A stretch of 64,000 nt of DNA from Adineta steineri (taxonomy: Eukaryota > Rotifera > Eurotatoria > Adinetida > Adinetidae), in assembly GCA_905250115.1 (NCBI GenBank), contig CAJNOI010000258.1:1-64000 (forward strand). Reading direction: 5' to 3'. The notes beneath the pieces are model-generated. The model searched no databases. It was not told where the DNA came from and saw nothing but the letters and a program-made list of their open reading frames with translations. Shown in pieces: positions 54,906 through 64,000 of this stretch (positions are counted from its first letter, which is position 1; every line of letters starts with the position of its first letter). The position numbers and the translations under genes were made by a program.

Positions 54906-56201
54906 TGTATGAAACATCCAACAAAACTATCTTTTTAAAGTGAACCTGACAACAAATAATTAAATAACCTGTTTTTTGTCCCCTTTTTTACCAACTCTAC
55001 CAGGAATTTATGCGGTATCTTAGCTTTTTATGGCCTGAAACAAGATCGACAAAGAAGACTCTTGAAAAACTGCCACCCGTAAAACGGCCATCTCTACGGG
55101 TCGATTGATTTTTTTACAACCGATCTGGTTCCACTGCTGATGTAGGCCTATAAATAATGAGTTTAAAGAACTAATTATGAGTGAAGTTTCAGTCACATAA
55201 AATTTTGTTAATATGGTAATAGGAATTGAATGAAAACTAATCATAATCGATGTCGAGTTTGAAATTAAAATGAAAAATCTTTGAAACTGTGACGAACTAT
55301 TAAAACCATTTCACTTGGAAGAAAAATACATTGGTGAAACAACAATATCAAAAAAGACGTAGAAAACAGTTTACTCTGTTCTGTTTCAATTCTTTGACGG
55401 TTTCTTAAAACGCAATTGTATCTATTTTGTTTATATTTTTCAATAAACAGCTTTGCAAAGACCAGTAAAGTAAACTATATGTAATTATCTTTCCGTTTAT
55501 TTTTGTTTCGTTCACTAAGATAGATCTTCTCATTGTTTGTTTATTAAAAACCAAAATTATAAATATTTGAGAATGAAAAGCTTTGATTTTTCGCAATGAA
55601 AGTGCGCGTCACTATCGTATTTTTCTTCTGGTTTCGAGAGAAGGTTTCACGATTTTATAAGAAAAATCATCTGATTAACCCCTTTTTTTAACGAAAAATC
55701 CGAACTACTTAAAATTCGATTTGACAACCCTGCCGACGCCCGACAATCTCAATAAAAGTATCTCTTTGAGTATTTTTTCTGAAAATTTCTTTTGTTATTG
55801 TGCAAGCCTTTAGCATATGAGACACGATGAATACACACGTCATTATTGTGTATTATTCCATTTTCATACATTTTTCCACGAACGTCAAACAATGGCATGT
55901 GCGTATGCTGCTCGATTTTTACAAGAAGAAAAGCAAACGAATGATGATACTGTGTTGCATCATTGTCGAATATATAAGTGAGTTCTCTATTTTCACAAAT
56001 ATTTATTTTACACGTGTTCTTACGAAGCTTTTCTTTTTCATAACAGAATTCTCCAATACGCGTCCGCCACGAATGTATACTTCATTCTTCCTTATCATAT
56101 TAACTTTCATAAGTTTTTTCCAAGAGATAAAACACAAACTTTACTATATATAGCTTGCGTTTCTTCTTCTTTTGATATTATTTTCATTATTGTGAGAAAT
56201 A

Positions 56202-59200
56202 ATGGCTGGGAAGTTGGATGCATACAAACTGCTCGGTATCGAGACGTGCGCATCAGAAGTAGCCATTCGACAGGCATATAAAAAGCAAGCTCTACAATGG
56301 CATCCGGACAAAAATAATAATGATCCAAATGCTGAAAGTATGTTCAAGAATATCAAAAAGGCATACGAAACATTGTCTGATGTCATCAGCAAAAATGAAT
56401 ACGATGCAACAAGAGACGACAACAATGATGACGATACTATTATACTGGATGCTTTCCAACTAAATGTCGGTAAACGAATGTCAGAGAAGTTCGAAGAAAA
56501 AATTAACCGATGGATCCTTGAGTATCCAAGGCGGACATTCGTGGATAACAGCGACAGTGTACTCTCCTCAATCGTCAAAGCTACATCAGCCAAGTACAGT
56601 CAAGAAGTAGATATGAACGGCACGCTGACAATCTGTCCAATTTGTTTTGAACGTTGTTATGATTTTACCACACACTTGCAATCACACACGCGGAATTTTG
56701 ATGCATGCCTACGAGCCATTTGCAAAACAACAACACTAGAGTCTCATCTAGAGACACTAGTCGCAGAACATTGGTCTTGGATACCAATTGATCCTCCACC
56801 GTCGAACTTCAAAGGAATATGGACTAGTCCGCAATGGTCTGCTGTGCCTCGACTAATTAATGAATTCGCAACAGCTGTCGACATTCTCAAAGGGCCATCG
56901 TTACAAATTAATATGTCAGAAATGAATGCCACTGCTAAAATAGATCGCACAATTAATGAACTCGACAACGCTCGAATATTGAATATCGCAGCGAATATTG
57001 ACAGGATGAAGCAAGCGATCAAGCAAGAGAATCAAACTTATCTTGCAGAAACTAAGACCAGTGTGGATGAGGATAATAAACATCGAATCCGGACAGGATC
57101 GAAAATTTGTATTGTAGATCGACCGGACCTTTCTCTTGCAGAAGTTACGTTTATTGTGCAGCCTCTTCCATCTCAGAACTGTACACGTACCAAATGTTCT
57201 GATTGCTCGAAAAATTTTATGTTTCGTCGTCGATATCAATGTCGTATGTGTGGAGAGAGTCAATGTAGCGATTGTCAAGTAATGCAAACATGTCGGCATT
57301 TGGGCTATACATCACCAGTACGCATTTGCCATCCATGCTCTAAAAGCAAGGCGTTAATTGTTGCGAACACTCTCGTGCACTACATTCAAAAACAATGCAG
57401 ACGTGGTCATAACGCATATCCATACCTTTCTCAGCACTTAGCATTGTTGGCTTATTACAGATCCGATACTCGACACGATCGTCCTTTATATGATGAGATA
57501 AGCCATGCCAGTCCATCGCCGATCGACATACAAGCTTTCTCCAAAGTAGAACACACATGTGATGAATGGTTTGCTTTTGCTAACAGCCGGAGGAATGACG
57601 TTTCCGCCGTACTTACCTGTTTTAATATCATCTCACAACAATTTCGATATGAAGAATATCGATGGATTAACACAGCCGATCATTACTACACAAATGGAAT
57701 GATTCCAATGGGGCTTCTTGCTTCCCGGCAGGCTAAATTGGATACTAAACAGATTTGGATTCGAGGAATGAGCAAAATACAGAATAAAAAGCATCGTACA
57801 CTCATTGCTAAATACACGACGCATCAAATGCATATGAAAAATCGACTATCCACTTGGATTAGTTGGCTCACTGACCATGCTGGAAATATGAATGAGCTTA
57901 GTTCAGCCGCACTTATGACACTTTATGTAGCTCAACTATCACCAGCTGAATGGGCTATTGTTTTAGAATGCCTTGCTAAAAAGCGTGCCTATGATATGAT
58001 AGCATCTATTTTGAAATCGCTTGATATTCAATCGATAGCTAGTCAGAAATATAAAGATGTCTTTTTAAACGTCGCATGTCGACTCCTTCTCGACAAGCAT
58101 AACATGTTAACCATTGAACAGGTGATTATGCGCATCTCACAACGTACGAATGTGAGTATAGATACTATCGTGACTGAACTTGCTGTTGTTCATCTCTTTT
58201 ATTGTCCACATTGGCACAAGATGCATACCAACTTTGTCGATAAGAAACAGTATATCGAAGCAGTCCTTTGTCACAAATTTCGTGAACATATCGAACGACT
58301 TTCGACCACAGCACTCGACTGGATTGACAACTGCGTCATTGACAACGCGTCCTTTGCATATGAACTGAAATCGCTGATCACCCACTGCAAATATGATCAA
58401 CTAGCTATCTCCTACGCCGAGCTGGAACTATACGAGGTGTCAGTGCACTGCTATCTCTTGCATCTTCAGTCAGCACCTGGCCTGTCTACTGTCGATTCTA
58501 TTATGAAATCAGTTCAACGTTATTGTACACCATACTTTGCATTGCGGTGTCAGGTGGCTATGTACAAACGAATGGAGTCGGATGTCAAATGCCAAGTTCA
58601 CTTGCTCGAAGGTATCATCAAACTTCTGCAAGCAGATGGTAAGACAACAAGAATCTTACTCGCCGCATCTATGCTACTAGATAACACTAAAGTCGGTCTA
58701 ACTATTGAACTTCTCAATGAGCTCAGTCAAGAAATAGACAAAAATTATGATACAATCGATGCTGCATTACATGCACTACACATAAAAAATGTTCGTAATG
58801 ACTCCGTCAACAAATTAACCGAACTTTGCCACAAGTATTTACTGAAGAAATCATACGAGCACATTAAACCATGTATTTACCAAAGTCTCAGTCAGCTTGC
58901 CGAACGCCTTCAGGACGTCAAGTGCGTGACAGTCCTAGAAGAGCTTCACCGTGAATATTTTGCTTTACGAGATATGACAGCGTCACCAGTACAATACAAA
59001 GCCAAAATGTATCTGGTCGAAGGTGTAATTTGCAAATTAAAATGTGATTATATCGACGCTGTTGATAAATTCAATCAAGCCCTCTTATGTTATCCGTTCG
59101 AAGAAATGATCACGGCATTGACTATGCTTCTATCAGATGCTGTCTTTCATAAAGCTCTCATTCAACAACTGCTACAGTCATTCAAGTTATTGACTAAGAG

Positions 59201-62031
59201 TGATCTTGGAAAGCTAGCCTCAAAAATTCATCCTCCGCCAACAACATTTGTATCTGACAATTATCTAACAGGTAATGCCAACTTAAATTTTATCCGAAAA
59301 TATGAGAGAGCCATTACGAAGCGATTAAATGATGATCCTCTTCGATCGGCGCTCTCCTACATTGACATGTGCGAAGCAGTACATGATCCAACATGTCTAG
59401 TTTCGAACTGGATTCTCGCTTGCTTGCATTTCTATGATTTACTTGTGCAACTGCAGTCGATACCAGCACGAGCAGCTCACATATACGCTTACAGAAATGT
59501 CATCCAGGAATTGTGCTACATGTCTTTTGTCTTCGCTCGCAACTATCTTCCACCACACATGCAAGTCTACACGTTTCGGCTTTTACTCACCATTCTCATT
59601 GAGACGAATCGTATCTTTCGTACTTCAATTAACTCTTCTACACGGCGGCATAATATTGGAGTAGAAGAACTTATTCTCAGTGAACATCAGAAGCAAGTTA
59701 TGACTCAAATGATCGATAATATCATTCATCTCACTAAAGTTTCACCCCTCATCCAAATGGCGACGTCTTTAAGTCATGATGTCCTTTACATAGAAGCCGC
59801 CGGTCGGCACTTTCTAGTCGACTACCTTCAGACAATGAGCGAGCGAAACACAATGCTATTCCCACCATATTTGTATATCTATTATTTGTTTGAGGGCGTA
59901 TGGAACGGTTGGGTGAATACGAAAGCATTTGATGAAATGCGTTTCATTTGTATGGAAGCTCTCTTGGCTAGTAAAGGTTGGGACATTATAGATGTACAAC
60001 TGCTACTTGATATTCCTCTCATTCCTCGCACGTCCGATGGATGGCTGCATCGTGAGAAGAAGGCGCTCGGACTTGCAGGAAGTCAACGATTCAGTCGCGT
60101 CGATGGGATATCATTCGACTTAAACACGGGTGAAATGCAATTTCACTTCCAGACATCTAGGAATCGTGATGGAACGGACGCCATGTTTAGCTCCAATGAT
60201 GTGACTGAAGTGTTCCAACAAGGTATACCCGCAGCCTTTTTCACACTCAATGAACCTGATAAAGATTATCATGCACATCCTTTTCATCAAATGCTCTACA
60301 GCCCACCTGCTCTTGTTGGCACGCAATACCTTGCAACATTACTGCATACCGATTATCTTCTCAAGATGCTCACGACGGGAACGGAAATCTGTGCTAAGGC
60401 ACCATTCAACATGCGCTCAATTGCTGACAGCTGTTTTCAACGTCTTCCAAAGCATCTGCAAGACAAGCTTAAGCCATTACACGATCGTGAGCACAATTTT
60501 AGCTTGGGTCGAACACATCGATTTTGGATTGAGGCAGATCCTTTAGTATATGAACAACAAAATTCGACAAGTCATATCACGTTTCGCGTTGCTAATGTAC
60601 ATCTTCGTGTGCGTAAACATCTTCTTATTCGTAATGCTAACGGTCAGTTGGTCGATGACGATGAGGCGAACGAGACCGAAGAAGAACAGCGTTCGCCAGA
60701 AAGTCAATTTGCTAAGGCATTCACTGAACATTATGATGAAATCGGAACCTACTTTCCAGAACTACTTCGACTCAAAGAACTTTTAAAACTGAGCGCTCTC
60801 TACTTATTCGCACGTGGCCGCTGTTCCCAGCTAGCTGTGCCATACAAACTTCAACCTTTTGTGAATCAACTAGTCGAAAATCGCCGTTCCATCGAGTATC
60901 CACATGCAACACAAGCGAATATTGAACGAGACTACAGCCAGATATTGTCAACCAATAATGTGCAAGCCCATGGGGTACCACACACTGAAGCGACTCGTGT
61001 GAAACAAGGGATACGCTCACAGCTCGAAAAAATCGATCGAGAAATAGTCGAAATGCTTGTATCGTCCATATGCAAACAGGCCCACACAAATGTTTCGAGT
61101 TTACCAAGATCGCTCGTGGAACATTGGTTGAACAATCAGTATCGAGCTACAGAAAATCTAGCACAATTTGTGGTGAACGGTCTTGCAGCGTTTCATCTTA
61201 CTCTTATGCATCCAATCACAAAGCTGAAAATATGTCTACAAGACATTGGTGAACAATCAGCCAGTCTGAGTAAGCATGAGAAAAGCTTTATTTGCCAAGA
61301 AAAATATTTGTTTTTGTATAGGACATTTTGATGATACTTGCAACTGGGTGCCAGCTGCTTTTTGCAACAAACTCGGCACAGGTGTACGCATTTATGGTGG
61401 GGTCAACTTACAACTCAAACTAGTAGAGGGTAACGTATCTGGAAACAATTTGACTCAAACATTTAATGCCGCTACCGTTATTAACAGTCAATCCAATGAT
61501 TCAGCAAGAGGAAAAGAACAGAAAGAGGCAGCTACAAGAGAATGGGAGGCGAAAGGTAATCTTTTTAATTAAATGCGCAATAACAGTGTCAATATATATT
61601 TTAAATTTACAGTAAATGCCGGTCGGAAAAGAGAAACGGCGTCAGGTGGTAGTAGGAGGGGCGGCTCCTCGGACAATTCGGGACGAAATGTTGATGGTGG
61701 TGGTGGTGGTGGTGGTGGTTACATCGGTGATGATGAGCCGACGTCTAGCGATCGTAGAGATGCAGACGGTGTTCCAAGTTGGTATAGTGGTACAACAGAG
61801 GAGTACTACAGAGAGCGAAAACAAGCATCAGACGCTCAACGACGTCTTAAGACAGGAGAATTTCGAACAATTGATCGCATCGACACACGTCCTGAAATAA
61901 TGTGGGAAGTCGAATTTAAGGATGGTTCTTCGCTTCAAAAAAATGGTCGATGGAAACATGGCGGACGGCCAATATCAAATAAAGAAGAAGCTTTTCTCCA
62001 GCAGTATGGCTGGGTACTTCCCGCCAAATGA
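56202..62031 (+). CDS. giant DnaJ / zinc-finger / FYVE-like protein, 1,906 aa
   Basis: Three exons, 56202-61269, 61322-61555 and 61613-62031, join in phase. The protein opens with a J-domain (residues 5-70, HPD at 34-36), which would stimulate an Hsp70 partner. Next come a C2H2-like unit (CPICFERC...HLQSH, 145-162) and an FYVE-type zinc finger (about 327-380: CSDCSKNFMFRRRYQCRMC, CSDC, CHPC). There the RRRYQCR stretch stands for the R(R/K)HHCR lipid-binding motif. A helical region of about 900 residues suggests TPR/solenoid repeats. The late part has WIEADPLVYEQQ, CNWVPAAFCNKLG and VRIYGGVNLQLKL, blocks I do not recognise. A Gly-run (GGT)n and a small C-terminal domain (WEVEFKDGSSLQKNGRWKHG) close it. 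The layout suggests an endosomal co-chaperone (inference). Codon use is less AT-biased than in neighbouring genes. Confidence 0.85.
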
Positions 62032-62293
62032 TGGTTTCTAAATTTTAATTAGGTCTGATGCACCAATACAATACTGGACCAGAATAGGCTACATTTGTTA
62101 ACATTATTCAAGCCCTCCTTACATGAAAAATATTTATAAGTGTTGTTTTCTAATAATTTGAGAGCACAAGTTTAAGAAGAGCGTTTGAAAAATTATATTG
62201 TCAAAGCCAAGAATGAATTTCGTTGAATAAATTTGTCTACAATGAATCTAAATAAAATTTCTTCTAACACTGAGTGTCATTACTAATGATCGG

Positions 62294-62374
62294 TAGGTGA
62301 GTGAGTGTGGGTGTAGGTATTCTATTTATTTTTTATAACAATCCTTATCCGCATCCACACCCGACTCTTTGCTA
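62294..62374. repeat. telomere-like stem-loop element
   Basis: TAGGTGAGTGAGTGTGGGTG on the left; CCGCATCCACACCCGACTC on the right. It lies 262 bases 3' of the DnaJ-type gene. Confidence 0.65.
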
Positions 62375-62389
62375 GGCCAATAGTTTACT

Positions 62390-62445
62390 AGAGGGTGTGA
62401 ATGTAGATATTACCATCATTCTACAGCTCAAACCCACACATGCAG
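62390..62445. repeat. telomere-like stem-loop element
   Basis: AGAGGGTGTGAATGTAG on the left; GCTCAAACCCACACATGC on the right. Confidence 0.55.
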
Positions 62446-62502
62446 TTAAGACAATAACTGTTTGATGATTATTTAAATCGATTTGTTGTATTAGATTAAA
62501 GA

Positions 62503-62582
62503 GGCAGCGTGGCCGAGCGGTCTAAGGCGCCGGTTTAAGGCACCGGTCCGAAAGGGCGTGAGTTCGAATCTCACCGCTGTCA
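62503..62582 (+). tRNA. tRNA-Leu (anticodon AAG)
   Basis: Folds as a type II tRNA. The acceptor stem is GGCAGCG/CGCTGTC with one G-U pair and discriminator A. The D-arm is GCCGAGCGGTCTAAGGC, the anticodon stem CCGGT/ACCGG with loop TTAAGGC (anticodon AAG at loop positions 3-5), followed by a long variable arm. The T-arm is GTGAG TTCGAAT CTCAC. A box (TGGCCGAGCGG) and B box (GTTCGAATC) are intact. A T7 run at 62587-62593 is the Pol III terminator. No intron; CCA not encoded, as in eukaryotes. Confidence 0.96.
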
Positions 62583-62586
62583 CTAC

Positions 62587-62593
62587 TTTTTTT
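62587..62593 (+). terminator. Pol III terminator of the tRNA gene
   Basis: Seven T residues, four bases after the tRNA discriminator base. Confidence 0.85.
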
Positions 62594-63329
62594 GTCTCCT
62601 GTCTCTTTGTGACTATATACAAAAAATAAATTTACAATTTTTGCAGTTGATGTTAAACGGTAATTGTAACAGATTACATTCGTTCCCATCCACTATCAAG
62701 GATATTTGCCAGAGACATGCGTATTCATGTCGATTATTCTTTTTCTTTTCTCTATTTGGTCTTACATTTATTATTGATTCATTCGTTGAATAAAAAACAA
62801 GCGAGTAAATTGTTTTAGATTGTTTTGAGGTATGCAAAAAATATTTGAATAGAGAATTATACGAATATGTCATATTTTTATACCATCTAATGCTTTCGAA
62901 TCATCGTTTTTTCATCAACCTCATTTATTCTAATAATCGAAAAAAAGTTTATTTTGAAGAAAAGAAAGTTGATTAGAATCAAGTCACTTATATGAATAAT
63001 AATTCTGATTCACCAATCCTGGAGAAGATATGTCTGTTCAATAATATATGAAAGAACAGTCAAGACAATATATATAAATCTAGTTAATAAACTTTTGTCA
63101 TTTTCTTTCTTGTACTATAGTCACTGTAAAAAAAAATAAAGTCATCAATGAACTATTAAATATATCCAATTTGACGTATTACATGGAATATATGATTCTA
63201 GTATCTATTCATTTTATTTTTAATAAGTAACAAGAAAACGTGATTACAATAAAAGAAAAAAGAAAATCAGTTCACAATAAACAACAACAACTAAATCTAT
63301 TCAATGTTTAAACCATAAAAATAAGATAT
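62594..63329. other. intergenic
   Basis: AT-rich, no supported gene or repeat. Confidence 0.5.
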
Positions 63330-64000
63330 TCAACCTTTATGTCCGCATCGTTGACATGGTGAAGAAGCACCGTATGTACCTAAAATAAATTCTGTATATA
63401 ATTAATATCATAAAATAATAATAATACTTACATTTATTACATTTTTTACAATGCCATTCTCTCCAATCTTTACATCGTCGACATTCAATACAATGCCATC
63501 CACAATCTTCTTCTATAATATCATTACGACAAAATGAATAATAAAATGTCGATCCGCCTTCAGATAAAAGCATTCGAAGAAATGATTGAATTAAAGGCAT
63601 TCTTTCATATTTAGCAGTACTTTTCCATTCTACTGTCCATTCTTGAAATTCTTCATCATCTAAACACATTTCTCGATAACTAGAAAGAAAATCAAATCGT
63701 AATTAACTCAACAAATTAATTAACTACTTACTTAAAATTTCGTTTGATGCGTTGAAGTAATGCATAACGATCAATTGTTTGTAATTCATCAAGATTTTTA
63801 GCTTTTTTAGTAAGCCATCGAGCAAAACAAGGATGTACAGTACATTTTTCATTTTCACCAAAAAAATAGTCCATATGATTGAATATATTTTCACATGATA
63901 CATCAGAAGAACGTGTTGAACAATCACATTTGTCCTTTTCTTCTTCTTCATTGAGATTTAACTGTTCTATTTCAGTAATTATTGCACTTGCACCTGTATT
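63330..64000 (-). CDS. 3' part of a zinc-ribbon protein gene (5' end beyond window)
   Basis: Three exons on the minus strand, 64000-63732 (partial), 63679-63432 and 63379-63330, join in phase to give about 188 residues up to the stop. The visible order is an acidic stretch ([18 protein letters not shown]), a region with [39 protein letters not shown], then [20 protein letters not shown]. The end is a tight array of Cys pairs ([24 protein letters not shown]) that would bind two or three zincs. The final CxxCGHKG is like a zinc ribbon. I do not recognise the family; RNA-, ubiquitin- or protein-binding are all possible. Confidence 0.65.

Larger units (their letters stand above)
53499..56201. other. 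intergenic, 2.7 kb
   Basis: Contains a telomere-like element (54010-54116), a long foldback (54660-54905), and a moderately GC-rich patch near 55060-55150 of unknown origin. Open frames here (for example 54034-54270 and 55827-56153) are not protein-like. Confidence 0.5.
62032..62502. other. intergenic with two stem-loops
   Basis: 3' flank of the DnaJ-type gene; two telomere-like elements 15 bases apart, then the tRNA. Confidence 0.6.

Noticed and set aside
61695-61722. GGT microsatellite as a separate repeat feature
   Set aside because: It lies in frame inside exon 3 of the DnaJ-type gene as a poly-Gly linker.
2655-62445. CRISPR-like array reading of the many similar short repeats
   Set aside because: Elements are dispersed over kilobases with no regular spacers, and the host is eukaryotic.
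1-64000. Bacterial or plasmid origin, suggested by the PL11 lyase, pentapeptide and HSL-type genes
   Set aside because: Spliceosomal introns, 7TM receptors, MMP, CD225 and WAP domains, and a eukaryotic tRNA without encoded CCA show animal nuclear DNA.

Overview
The window looks like nuclear DNA of a bdelloid rotifer (an Adineta- or Rotaria-like animal). It is AT-rich. Its genes are compact, with short GT-AG introns that I could place by phase in seven genes. The gene content is typical of bdelloids: ADP-ribosyltransferase, FG-GAP/VCBS, pentapeptide-repeat and lineage-expanded 7TM genes next to bacterial-type enzymes such as a PL11 rhamnogalacturonan lyase and an HSL-type esterase. Scattered TGTGGG/CCCACA tracts match the telomere-repeat motif I recall for bdelloids. 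One nuclear tRNA-Leu(AAG) is present. Species and all family names are from memory and pattern recognition; no search was run.

Layout. 0-10 kb: C-terminal end of an unknown gene, HSL-family esterase, small Cys-rich secreted peptide, a four-exon matrix metalloproteinase with an odd zinc site and a Thr/Arg tail, and two rotifer-type proteins of unknown function. 10-21 kb: CD225/dispanin protein, a four-exon type II membrane FG-GAP protein, and three tandem paralogues of a two-TM ectodomain protein. 21-36 kb: truncated 7TM remnant, secreted PL11 lyase, membrane pentapeptide protein, 7TM receptor A, a KDZ-like transposase scrap, and an 802-aa three-exon ADP-ribosyltransferase. 36-46 kb: gene-poor, with a triple-LOTUS protein, receptor B (a segmental duplicate of A), and decayed coding fragments. 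46-56 kb: secreted 325-aa protein, WAP-domain protein, another 7TM receptor, and guanine deaminase. 56-64 kb: a 1,906-aa DnaJ/zinc-finger/FYVE-like protein, tRNA-Leu, and the 3' part of a zinc-ribbon gene cut by the window edge.

The signal that cuts across all of this is a family of about two dozen short stem-loop elements. Each has a left arm rich in telomere-like GGGTGTG and a right arm rich in CACACCC, bounded by CTTGAG...CTCAAG. They lie between genes and in introns, and strikingly often a few tens of bases 3' of a stop codon. They are the best candidate here for an undescribed system: either a MITE-like mobile family built from telomere-type sequence, or a recurrent 3'-end/RNA hairpin.

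The genes do not form an operon or pathway. Their grouping reflects local duplication and acquisition of foreign genes.
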